Assembly (NCBI GenBank): GCA_900769075.1
Contig: CAAGFE010000069.1
Coordinates: 1-47,719 of the forward strand
Length of the DNA: 47,719 nt
Direction of reading: 5' to 3'
From: Clostridia bacterium
GTDB taxonomy: Bacteria > Bacillota > Clostridia > Christensenellales > Aristaeellaceae
Position 1 is the first letter of the stretch; each line of letters starts with the position of its first letter. Of the stretch, positions 33,203 through 41,757 are shown one piece after another. The position numbers were made by a program, and so were the translations under genes. The notes under the pieces are model-generated. The model was not told the origin of the DNA. It did not search any database and saw only the letters and a list, made by a program, of their open reading frames with translations.

Positions 33203-34909
33203 ATGAAGCTCCTGTACTATACCCGTCAGCCCCTGGACGAGTCCATCTATGCGCCCAAGCTGGCGGACAGCGTTCATTTTGCCCTGGTGGAGGAGGGCAA
33301 GTGCCTGGCGCTGCTCCACAATTCCGGCATCGTCTATGCCAGGGCCGTGCCGGGCGAGCAGGGTGTGCTCCACCCGTACAGCCTGCGCGACCCCTGGATC
33401 ACCCGCGTCGGCGGCGCGTGGCATGTGCTGGCCCGCCGCATCGAGGCAGATGGCTCCCCCGACCCCGCCAGTGAAGGGCGTCTGCTCCACTTTGTTTCCG
33501 ATGATCTGATTCACTTCGCGGAGCAGCCCCTCCTGCCGGAATCCGACGGTCTGGCGCAGGCCTTCGCCGCCCGGGAGGCCGTATCGGTCGAAGGGCTGGA
33601 TCTGCCCGAGGGCTGCATCCCGGCGGGCATCCTCGACATCCCGGAGGAAACCGCCCTGCGCCTGCGCCATCGCTTCACCACGCCGGTGAATATCGCCAAC
33701 GAGGTGCCCGCCCGGGTGGAGGCTTCCTCCGCCGCCGAGCTGGCGAAGGTGAAGGCCGTGGCCCGCTATTCCGACGGCAGCACGGTGGAAAAGCGGGTGG
33801 ACTGGCAGCTGGACGCGGTGGACTTCGCCGTTCCCGGTGTGTACGAGGTGGAGGGCCGCGTTCATCAGGATCGCTTTGAGTTCCCCATGGCCTGGCACAA
33901 GGCCGACCCCGCCATCGGCAGGTGGCAGGGCAAGTATTACTTCATTTCCACCAACGACCTGGACGGCAACCGCAGCCTCTTCATCCGTCAGGCGGACAGC
34001 ATCCCGGGCCTGGCGACGGCTCAGCAGGTGTGCATCCTGGATACGGCCATGTACCCCCACCTGGGCAACCTGCTCTGGGCCCCGGAGCTGCACGTCATCG
34101 GGGACAGGCTGTACATCTTCCACGCGGGCACGCCGGAGAGCTTCTACTGCGAGCAGAGCCACGTCATGGCGCTGAAGGCGGGCGGCAATCCCCTCAAGGC
34201 CTGCGACTGGGAAACGCCCCGCCGGGTCGTGAAGGCGGACGGCAGCATGCTCTGCGGCCCCGAGGGCATCACGCTGGACATGACGGTGTTCCCCTCGGCG
34301 GGCAAGCTGTACGCCTGCTGGTCGCAGCGCCAGTTCCACCCGGTGGATCTGGGGGCGTGGCTCTACATCGCTGAGCTTGATCCGGAAAAGCCCTGGCAGC
34401 TCAAAACCGAGCCCCAGGTGCTGAACAGGCCCGAATACGGCTGGGAGAACAACCACGTCTTTGTGGTGGAAGGCCCCTTTGCGCTCCATCGCGGCGGACG
34501 GATTTACCTGTCCTATTCCAGCGCGCTGGTGGACAGCACCTATGTGGTGGGCCTGATGAGCATGGCGGACGGCGCCGATCCCCTTGACCCCGCCAGCTGG
34601 ACGAAGGAGAACTACCCCCTCCTGTCCTCCCGCAGCGTCGCGGGCGAATACGGCCCGGGCCACAACGCCTACGTCACCGACGAGGACGGCCTCACCTGGA
34701 ACACCTACCATGCTCGTCCGGGCTTCTATGCCACCAGGCAGGGTTCCAGCAGCGAGCGGGTGGACGAGAAGGTGATTTTCGGCGCGCGCTCCTCCGGCAT
34801 CCGCCGGGTGCACTTCAACGCCGAGGACTTCCCCGTGCTGGACATGACCGAGGAGATGGATCTCGACCCTCGGCTGCAATGGGTCAGGACAACGGTGGCG
34901 GTCAAATGA
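33203..34909 (+). CDS. Glycoside hydrolase family 43-type enzyme with inserted Ig-like domain
   Basis: 568 aa from the ATG at 33203, after AAAGGAGG. The C-terminal two thirds form a five-bladed propeller with ADPAIGRWQGKYYF (general base Asp235), LWAPELHVIGDRLYIF (291-306, acidic modulator region) and VVEGPFAL (general acid Glu423), as in GH43 arabinofuranosidases and galactanases. Residues 160-220 look like a Big_4 Ig domain. The first 160 residues look like part of another propeller, with their own RDPWI and LLHFVSDDLIHF blades. There is no signal peptide, so it is probably intracellular. It overlaps the next gene by four bases. Exact specificity unknown; pectin side chains are likely from context. 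Confidence 0.82.
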   Translation: MKLLYYTRQPLDESIYAPKLADSVHFALVEEGKCLALLHNSGIVYARAVPGEQGVLHPYSLRDPWITRVGGAWHVLARRIEADGSPDPASEGRLLHFVSDDLIHFAEQPLLPESDGLAQAFAAREAVSVEGLDLPEGCIPAGILDIPEETALRLRHRFTTPVNIANEVPARVEASSAAELAKVKAVARYSDGSTVEKRVDWQLDAVDFAVPGVYEVEGRVHQDRFEFPMAWHKADPAIGRWQGKYYFISTNDLDGNRSLFIRQADSIPGLATAQQVCILDTAMYPHLGNLLWAPELHVIGDRLYIFHAGTPESFYCEQSHVMALKAGGNPLKACDWETPRRVVKADGSMLCGPEGITLDMTVFPSAGKLYACWSQRQFHPVDLGAWLYIAELDPEKPWQLKTEPQVLNRPEYGWENNHVFVVEGPFALHRGGRIYLSYSSALVDSTYVVGLMSMADGADPLDPASWTKENYPLLSSRSVAGEYGPGHNAYVTDEDGLTWNTYHARPGFYATRQGSSSERVDEKVIFGARSSGIRRVHFNAEDFPVLDMTEEMDLDPRLQWVRTTVAVK

Positions 34910-35292
34910 AGAACTACAATCAGGTGTATGTGAAAAACAGCCTGGAAGCGGCCCAACTGTATTGCCGTGCCTTTGGGGCGGGAATCACCCGGGCGTTCCT
35001 GAATGAAAGCCAGACGGCCTATGAGCACTGCGAGCTGTCCGTCAACGGCGAAGGCTTTCTGGCGCTGGCGGAAGCGAAGAATCCCTGTGACGTGGCGGTT
35101 GTCCATCAGCACAGGTGGGAAACCATGACCTTCAACGTCTTTGAAATGGGGACGGAGGAGGCTGTTCAGCAGGCGTTTCAGGTGCTGAGCGAGGGCGGCG
35201 CGGTGCTGGAGCCGATTCACGCGCTGCCCTGGAGCAGCTGCTGCGCCACCATCATCGACCGATACGGCGTGTGCTGGTGGATTTCCATTTAG
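34906..35292 (+). CDS. VOC-superfamily (glyoxalase/PhnB-like) protein
   Basis: 128 aa from the ATG at 34906, which overlaps the GH43 stop (ATGA). The VYVKNSLEAAQLYCRAFGA start, the QQAFQVLSEGGAVLEP segment and the CATIIDRYGVCWWISI end are the PhnB-like pattern of a single betaalpha-beta-beta-beta unit pair. Members are metal-dependent lyases, dioxygenases or antibiotic-binding proteins; many PhnB-like ones have no known role. Coupling to a glycosidase gene is curious and may only be transcriptional. Confidence 0.8.
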   Translation: MKNYNQVYVKNSLEAAQLYCRAFGAGITRAFLNESQTAYEHCELSVNGEGFLALAEAKNPCDVAVVHQHRWETMTFNVFEMGTEEAVQQAFQVLSEGGAVLEPIHALPWSSCCATIIDRYGVCWWISI

Positions 35293-35362
35293 CCGAAGCG
35301 TGGCTTGACATCCCCCTGTTCCCATGCAAAACTGATGCTATCAAGCGAAGGAGGTGAGCGGT

Positions 35363-35478
35363 ATGTTTGACCCCAATTCCCGGCACGGAGCAATCTGCCG
35401 TTCACACTGCAGGGGATAGCGCAGCCCTCCTTCATCGTGAGTGCAGAAATCAGGCATGCTTCGCTGACCGGAGCATGT
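35363..35478 (+). promoter_or_regulatory. Possible leader ORF and hairpin upstream of the GNAT gene
   Basis: ATG 35363 to TAG 35419 encodes 18 residues (MFDPNSRHGAICRSHCRG) and is preceded by the consensus ribosome site AAGGAGGTGA at an ideal distance. Downstream GGCATGCT and AGCATGTC (about 35453-35460, 35472-35479) can pair and are followed by TTTTGGTTT. Together they resemble an attenuator leader. It may also be chance. Confidence 0.45.
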
Positions 35479-35511
35479 CTTTTGGTTTGCTGCGATGAAA
35501 GGGAGGACATC

Positions 35512-35844
35512 ATGAAGTACACCGATACCCTCATCCGCCGGGATGAACGCGGCGCCGTGACGGGGTTCATTCAGTTCACGGTGATGGACCTGGAAAGCTG
35601 GTTCTTCACCGTGAAGTGCGGCTTCATCCGGGAATTCTGGATCGCCCCGGCCCTGCGCCGCCAGGGGCATGGCACGGCCCTGCGCCGCCTGGCGGAGGAA
35701 TGGCTGACGGCCCGCCAGTGTGCCTATGCCCTGCTGACCACCAAAACCGCGCCGCAGTTCTACCGCCGGAACGGATATGCCCCCCATGGGGAGATTCACG
35801 CGAAAAACCAGGAGGAGGTATTCGTCAAGTCCCTGCTGAAATAA
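35512..35844 (+). CDS. GNAT-family N-acetyltransferase
   Basis: 110 aa from the ATG at 35512, with GGGAGG at the right distance. Acetyl-CoA pyrophosphate-binding motif A is visible as EFWIAPALRRQGHGTALRRLAEEW, with the RRQGHGTA loop near 49-56; motif B ends with YRRNGYAP. At 110 aa it is at the short end of the family, but the core is complete. The substrate is unknown. The leader ORF and hairpin upstream suggest conditional expression, as for some antibiotic-resistance acetyltransferases, though nothing else supports resistance. Confidence 0.85.
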   Translation: MKYTDTLIRRDERGAVTGFIQFTVMDLESWFFTVKCGFIREFWIAPALRRQGHGTALRRLAEEWLTARQCAYALLTTKTAPQFYRRNGYAPHGEIHAKNQEEVFVKSLLK

Positions 35845-35849
35845 TCTGC

Positions 35850-35879
35850 GGCCCTCCCGTCAGACAAGACGGGAGGGCC
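35850..35879. terminator. Convergent terminator between GNAT and cupin genes
   Basis: GGCCCTCCCGTC (35850-35861) and GACGGGAGGGCC (35868-35879) form a perfect 12 bp stem with loop AGACAA; the flanks are only moderately T-rich. Confidence 0.75.
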
Positions 35880-35885
35880 ATTGCG

Positions 35886-36347
35886 TTATTCAAAGAACGC
35901 GGCAGCCTCCGGGCATTCCCGCAGCACCTCTTCCCGGGTCAGGATGCGGTAATGCTCGTACATGAATTCCGGCACGCACACGCAGGAGCAGAGCATCGCT
36001 CCCCGGGCGCCCCTGACCGGCCTTGCGCCGAAGGTTTCCCCGGCCCTCATCAGCACGCAGGGCTGGGCCCCTTCGCCCATGCCCAGGCGCTCCACACGGA
36101 GCACGCCGTCCGCGCCGTAGGACCACAATTCGACGTCCGGCCCGGCGTGCCAGAGCCAGTATTCATCCGCGTCCAGCACATGGAAGGCGGATACCTCGTG
36201 CTCGTTGAGCAGGTAGTAAATCACGCCGTGGGCCGGGCGATCGCCGGAGCGGTCAGCATTGTCACGGTACAGCTCCCGGAAGGCGCCGCCCTCCACATGG
36301 GGGGCAAGGCCAAAGCGGCGGATGAGTTCGTCAGCGGTGTCATGCAT
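35886..36347 (-). CDS. DUF985-family cupin protein
   Basis: 153 aa; AAAGGAG upstream of the ATG at 36347. The opening HVEGGAFRELYRD, the central SAFHVLDADEYWLWHAG and the end VCVPEFMYEHYRIL match the DUF985 cupins, single beta-barrels with a nucleotide-sugar-epimerase-like fold and no assigned reaction. It is a single gene with its own promoter, convergent with the GNAT gene. Confidence 0.85.
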   Translation of the reverse strand: MHDTADELIRRFGLAPHVEGGAFRELYRDNADRSGDRPAHGVIYYLLNEHEVSAFHVLDADEYWLWHAGPDVELWSYGADGVLRVERLGMGEGAQPCVLMRAGETFGARPVRGARGAMLCSCVCVPEFMYEHYRILTREEVLRECPEAAAFFE

Positions 36348-36479
36348 GGTGTCTGTCTCCTTTGCCGTCCCTGATTATCCTGTGCCTGTTGAGGTTCCCC
36401 GTCCGGGGCGAAAACGCGAGCCCCTGCGGCCGAACCGCCCCGCTGAAGGCCGGCCGGCGCATCGGCGCTCTGCATGGAC

Positions 36480-36508
36480 AGGATAACACAGGAGGCGTCC
36501 ATCGTCAA
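36480..36508 (-). promoter_or_regulatory. Promoter of the DUF985 gene
   Basis: On the minus strand TTGACG (36503-36508), 17 bp, TATCCT (36480-36485). The long leader from here to 36348 is GC-rich with a CCGGCCGGCGC palindrome-like patch near 36450 but no riboswitch I can name. Confidence 0.5.
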
Positions 36509-36577
36509 CGGATTTTCATCCCGGCTGGGGGACAGGCACTTTTCAGGCACTTTTTCGACACCCGGGAAACGAAGTTC

Positions 36578-36606
36578 TTGCCCTTTTTGCAAATCTGTGA
36601 TATGAT
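36578..36606 (+). promoter_or_regulatory. Promoter of asparaginyl-tRNA synthetase gene
   Basis: TTGCCC (36578-36583), 17 bp, TATGAT (36601-36606). The leader to the start is only about 60 bases, too short for a T-box, so tRNA-sensing antitermination is not expected here. Confidence 0.6.
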
Positions 36607-36675
36607 TAGATTCAGTCATTTCGCGGCAGCGGCAGTGCATCAGCATCCTTCCGCGCCGATTGGAGGTATATGCCC

Positions 36676-38079
<1,404 letters not shown>

Positions 38080-38138
38080 GCATTCCCCGACGGGCCCGGG
38101 AGTCCCCCGGCGGTTCTCCCTGCCATCCGTGAACTGTG

Positions 38139-38173
38139 CCGCACGCATGATGCTTTGATCGTGCGTGCGGTTT
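38139..38173 (+). terminator. Terminator after asnS
   Basis: CCGCACGCA (38139-38147) and TGCGTGCGG (38162-38170) form a 9 bp stem, extended inside by GAT/ATC, followed by TTTCCCGTTT. It lies just 20 bases before the next start codon, whose ribosome site is directly downstream. Confidence 0.8.
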
Positions 38174-38192
38174 CCCGTTTCAGGAGGTACCC

Positions 38193-38795
38193 ATGCCAAA
38201 CAAGCTTCCCCTATGGCAGCGCATCGCCAGGGCGGCGCTCTCCGCGCTGCTGACGGCGGTGCTGCTGGCGGCGTTCTACCTGGCGGTCATCATGGGCAAT
38301 CCGCAATCGGAGGAAAGCACCGGCGTGACCGTGAACATGGATCAGCCGCTGCTGACCGCCCTGCCCGCGTCCGTGCTGATCCGGGATCAGGGTCAGATGA
38401 ATGAGCTGCTCAGCCGCTTCCCCGCGCCGGTCATGGCGGCGATGAATCCCGCCGGGATGACCTTCGAGCAGGGCCTGTGCCAGGACGTGCCCTTCGAGGG
38501 CGGCATCGGGCGAACGGTCATCCTGTCCTACCGCACGGCGGACGGCAGCGAAGTCACCGTGACGAGCATTTACCCCGCCCGGGCGCTGTCCCTGGTGAAG
38601 AAGGGGGACTACACCCTTTCCGCCGCGCCGGGGCTGACGCTGGCGACCCTGCGCTCCGTGCGCATGGAGAACGGCCGCACCGTCCGCATGCACGCCCAGG
38701 GCCCGGAGGCCCTCTATGTGGTCACCCTGCCCGCGCTGCCCACGGACGCGCTCCGTTCCCTCACCTCGACCCTTCAGCTGTATCAGGGGGACTGA
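38193..38795 (+). CDS. Membrane-anchored protein of unknown function
   Basis: 200 aa; AGGAGG upstream. One N-terminal TM segment (about 13-34, ALSALLTAVLLAAFYLAVIM) with a basic start suggests an inside-out anchor, with about 165 aa outside. The external part is beta-rich with no cysteines beyond one and no motif I recognise. It is followed three bases later by the kinase-fusion gene, so the two are co-transcribed. Function unknown. Confidence 0.7.
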   Translation: MPNKLPLWQRIARAALSALLTAVLLAAFYLAVIMGNPQSEESTGVTVNMDQPLLTALPASVLIRDQGQMNELLSRFPAPVMAAMNPAGMTFEQGLCQDVPFEGGIGRTVILSYRTADGSEVTVTSIYPARALSLVKKGDYTLSAAPGLTLATLRSVRMENGRTVRMHAQGPEALYVVTLPALPTDALRSLTSTLQLYQGD

Positions 38796-38797
38796 CG

Positions 38798-39823
38798 ATG
38801 GATTTTTCGACCTGCCTGCAGGAGCAGCTGCGCCTGCATCCTTCCGCCCAACCCCAGGACGTGCTCAAGCTCTGCTATCAGGCGGCCTATGGCGCGGAGC
38901 ACCTGCTGGCGGACACGACCCGCGCCCGCGCCTGGTTTGACCGGGAATACGCCGCCACCCCGGCGGACGCTTCCCTGCCCCTGTTCGAGCCGATTTCCCC
39001 GGAGGTGTCCCGGGTGAACCTGGGCGCATGGAAGGCGGCCGAGCTGCCGGACGCATGGCTGTTCCGCATGTTCGTCCACACTGCGCAGGTGCCCCGGGGC
39101 GGCGCGGAGCTGCTGGAAGAATGCCTGGCTGAGGCGGAACCCCTTTGCGCGTCCCTGCCCGGCTGGCAGGAAAATCTCTCCGCCTGGCGCGCCATGGGCA
39201 TGCCGGCGCTCCATCATTCGGACGCCTACCGGGCCGCGGAGCACCCCGCCTACCGCATCGTGAACGGGCGGTTCCGGTGCATTCTGCCGATTCTGGAGCG
39301 GCTGCATTCCTCGCCGGACATGCGGGTGATCGCCCTGGACGGCCGGGCAGCTTCCGGCAAAACCACCAAGGCCATGCTGCTTTCCGCCGTGCTGGACGCG
39401 CCCGTCATCCACATGGACGACTTTTTCCTGCCCCCCGCCCTGCGCACGGAGGAACGGCTTTCCAAGCCCGGCGCCAACGTGCATTACGAGCGATTTGCCG
39501 AGGAGGTGCTGCCCCGCCTGTCCACCGGCGAAGCCTTCTCCTACCGGGTGTTCGACTGCGGGCGGATGGACTTTGCCGGCGTGCGGGAGATTCCCGCCGG
39601 GCCGGTGCGCATCGTCGAGGGCTCCTACGCCCTGCATCCCGCGCTGGGCGATTACGCCGATTTGAAGGTGTTCACCTCCGTGGACGCGCAGGAGCAGATG
39701 GCCCGCATCCTCCGCCGCAACGGGGAGAAGATGGCGGAAAGGTTCCGCACCCGGTGGATCCCCATGGAGGAAATGTACTTCGAGCATGACCGCATCCGGG
39801 AGCGGGCGGATCTGTGCCTGTAA
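38798..39823 (+). CDS. Uridine-kinase-like P-loop protein with an extra N-terminal domain
   Basis: 341 aa from the ATG at 38798, with AGGGGG upstream. Residues 1-165 are helical (LKLCYQAAYGAEHLLADTTRARAWF) and match nothing I recognise. The C-terminal half is a P-loop kinase: Walker A DGRAASGKTT (181-190), VIHMDDFFLPP carrying the substrate-binding Asp pair, and a lid rich in arginine (RILRRNGEKMAERFRTRW). This resembles uridine kinase or phosphoribulokinase. The natural substrate could be a nucleoside or another small alcohol. It follows the membrane-anchored protein in one transcript. Confidence 0.8.
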   Translation: MDFSTCLQEQLRLHPSAQPQDVLKLCYQAAYGAEHLLADTTRARAWFDREYAATPADASLPLFEPISPEVSRVNLGAWKAAELPDAWLFRMFVHTAQVPRGGAELLEECLAEAEPLCASLPGWQENLSAWRAMGMPALHHSDAYRAAEHPAYRIVNGRFRCILPILERLHSSPDMRVIALDGRAASGKTTKAMLLSAVLDAPVIHMDDFFLPPALRTEERLSKPGANVHYERFAEEVLPRLSTGEAFSYRVFDCGRMDFAGVREIPAGPVRIVEGSYALHPALGDYADLKVFTSVDAQEQMARILRRNGEKMAERFRTRWIPMEEMYFEHDRIRERADLCL

Positions 39824-39888
39824 CTCTACGCTCCGTCGGTTGACGGCGCGCCGCCGCGGTGCTATCCTGCCCTCAGGAGGTGACCAAC

Positions 39889-40473
39889 ATGCCAACAGCA
39901 GCGCAGCTGATTCGTCAGCGTCGCCTGGCGCTGGGGCTGACCCAGCAGGCCCTGGCGGAGCGTATCCACGTCAGCGCGAAGGCCGTGTCCAAATGGGAAC
40001 GGGCCGCCGGGATGCCCGATGCGTCCATCGTGCCGGCACTGTCCGAAGTGCTGGGCGTCAGCGCGGAGAGCCTGCTCAATGGTCAGGTCAGTCAAAACCC
40101 TCCGGATGGAGGCAACATGAAACGGATCAGATTTTATCAGTGCCCGGCGTGCGGCAATCTCCTGACCGCCACCGGCAAGGCGGAGCTGAACTGCTGCGGT
40201 CGGCGGCTGTCCCCCATGACCGCTGTGCCCGCGGATGACGCGCATCGCATCATCATCCGGGACATCGAGACCGAGAAGCTCCTCACCTGGACGCATCCGA
40301 TGGATAAGGGGCATCACCTGACGTTCCTGGCGGCGGTGGGGTACGATTGCGTGCATATCGTCCGCCTGTATGCCGAGGGCGCCCAGGAGCAGCGCCTGCC
40401 CCGGCTTCCCGGGGCGAAGTACTACTGCGGCTGCACGGAGGACTGCGAAACCCTCTTTGAGAGCAAGCCCTGA
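39889..40473 (+). CDS. XRE-family HTH fused to a desulfoferrodoxin-like domain
   Basis: 194 aa from the ATG at 39889, with AGGAGG at the right distance. Residues 5-62 are a Cro/XRE HTH (LTQQALAERIHVSAKAVSKWER). Residues 82-110 form a rubredoxin-like desulfoferrodoxin iron site with Cys85, Cys88, Cys102, Cys103. The rest resembles the superoxide-reductase fold (HPMDKGHHLTFLAAVGYD), but the usual C-terminal Cys-x-x-His iron ligand pair is replaced by CGCTEDC. Such fusions occur in Clostridia and are thought to be redox-sensing regulators. An internal ATG at 40117 behind GGAGG could yield the iron domain alone. It has no autoregulated neighbour; the repeat element lies just downstream. Confidence 0.82.
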   Translation: MPTAAQLIRQRRLALGLTQQALAERIHVSAKAVSKWERAAGMPDASIVPALSEVLGVSAESLLNGQVSQNPPDGGNMKRIRFYQCPACGNLLTATGKAELNCCGRRLSPMTAVPADDAHRIIIRDIETEKLLTWTHPMDKGHHLTFLAAVGYDCVHIVRLYAEGAQEQRLPRLPGAKYYCGCTEDCETLFESKP

Positions 40474-40502
40474 CGAAACGAATCCCGCGCCGCAATCAAA
40501 CA

Positions 40503-40530
40503 GCTCCCGCAGCGTGTGTGCTGCGGGAGC
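40503..40530. repeat. Terminator hairpin, left copy flanking repeat element copy 2
   Basis: GCTCCCGCAGC and GCTGCGGGAGC (40503-40513, 40520-40530) form an 11 bp stem. The same hairpin recurs at 40723-40750 with one base changed in 28, as if the element's insertion duplicated a terminator. Confidence 0.8.
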
Positions 40531-40536
40531 CCAAAG

Positions 40537-40722
40537 CATCGACAAAGTCGATGATTTGCAGATCTTCAAAAAAGGCTGCAAGGCAAGGCGACAAGCCTGC
40601 AAATGAGGGAGTTTACACGGACGTAAATGACCGAAATTTGCAGGTGCAGTCAACGAAGCAAGCGATGATCTTCTGCCTTTGTGCAGAGATCATTGCGGTT
40701 GCGGGCTTTTTTGATGGTCTGA
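40537..40722 (+). repeat. Structured dispersed repeat, copy 2 of 2
   Basis: 186 bp, same architecture as 6471-6655. Outside the variable stem only about three bases differ. The variable stem is ATGATC-TCTGC pairing with GCAGA-GATCAT around 40664-40693, with one bulged pyrimidine in the same place as in copy 1, although the pairs differ. It ends in GCGGGC and six T residues (40707-40712). It sits between the XRE gene and the convergent nucleoside transporter operon. Confidence 0.85.
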
Positions 40723-40756
40723 GCTCCCGCAGCGTGTGTTCTGCGGGAGCCGTTTT
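40723..40756. terminator. Terminator hairpin, right copy flanking repeat element copy 2
   Basis: GCTCCCGCAG (40723-40732) and CTGCGGGAGC (40741-40750) form a 10 bp stem followed on the plus strand by CGTTTT. It lies 14 bases after the last gene of the convergent nucleoside transporter operon. Confidence 0.7.
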
Positions 40757-40764
40757 GTATGCAT

Positions 40765-41757
40765 TTATCGTTCTTCCCGGAAGTAGGGCAGGCCCAGGTG
40801 CTGGGGGGGCTGATCCTCGCGCTTCTTGCGCAGGCTGGTGAAGCACAGCACCACGATGGTCACGATGTAGGGCAGCATCTTGTACAGCTCCTTGACGGCG
40901 GGGTTGGAGCCGGTGGGGATGTACATATGCAGGATGTAAAGTCCGCCGAAGAGGATGGAGGCGAACACGCCCACATTGGAGCGCCAGATGGTGAAGATCA
41001 CCAGCGCGATCGCCAGCCAGCCGCGGTCGCCGAAGGCGTTGTTGCTCCACACGCCGCTGGCATAGTCCATGACGTAGTACAACCCGCCCAGGCCGGCAAT
41101 CATGCTGCCGATGCAGGTCGCCATGTACTTGTACCGGGTCACGTTGATGCTGGCTGCGTCGGCGGTGTTGGGATTTTCCCCCACCGCGCGCAGATGCAGG
41201 CCGATGCGGGTGCGGCGCAGGCACCAGGCGGCCAGCAGGGCGATCGCCACCGCCAGATACACCATGAACCCATAGGAGAGGAAAATCTGGTAGAACCAGC
41301 CCTCGCTCTGGGCGAAAAGCGGACGATGGAAGAAGGAGCTGGTGCCGGACAGGGCGATGGAGGGCACCTCGCTGCCGGAGAGCTTGATCAGGGAGCCGCC
41401 GAAGAAGTTGCCCACGCCCACGCCGAAGGTGGTCATGGCCAGGCCGGTCACGTTCTGATTCGCCCGGAGCGTGACGGTCAGGAAACAGTACAGAAGGCCC
41501 ATCAGCAGCGATCCCAGCAGGCAGCACGCCAGCGGGATGGCAATGGCCAGCACGCCGTTGATGTCCGCCTTGTCCGCCAGGGAGTTCTCATAGAAGAAGG
41601 AGCCGATGACGCCGCAGATGCCGCCGACATACATGATGCCGGGGATGCCCAGGTTCAGGTTGCCGGACTTTTCCGTCAGGATCTCGCCCGTGCTGCCGTA
41701 GAGCAGCGGAATGCCCTGCACCACCGCGCGGGGAATAAACGAAATGAAATCAAACAT
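40765..41757 (-). CDS. Nucleoside ABC transporter permease, BMP-type system, second subunit
   Basis: 330 aa; GGAGG upstream. About nine to ten TM segments. The VGENPNTADAASINVTRYK loop contacts the ATPase in this family and the start PLLYGSTGEILTEKSGNLNLGIPG is the signature of YufQ/NupC-like permeases. It forms the channel with the 41750-42862 protein. Its start overlaps that gene's stop by eight bases. Last gene of the operon, with a terminator hairpin after it. Confidence 0.9.
   Translation of the reverse strand: MFDFISFIPRAVVQGIPLLYGSTGEILTEKSGNLNLGIPGIMYVGGICGVIGSFFYENSLADKADINGVLAIAIPLACCLLGSLLMGLLYCFLTVTLRANQNVTGLAMTTFGVGVGNFFGGSLIKLSGSEVPSIALSGTSSFFHRPLFAQSEGWFYQIFLSYGFMVYLAVAIALLAAWCLRRTRIGLHLRAVGENPNTADAASINVTRYKYMATCIGSMIAGLGGLYYVMDYASGVWSNNAFGDRGWLAIALVIFTIWRSNVGVFASILFGGLYILHMYIPTGSNPAVKELYKMLPYIVTIVVLCFTSLRKKREDQPPQHLGLPYFREER

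Noticed and set aside
36607..36669. T-box leader in front of asnS
   Set aside because: The leader after the promoter is only about 60 bases and has no specifier loop or antiterminator.
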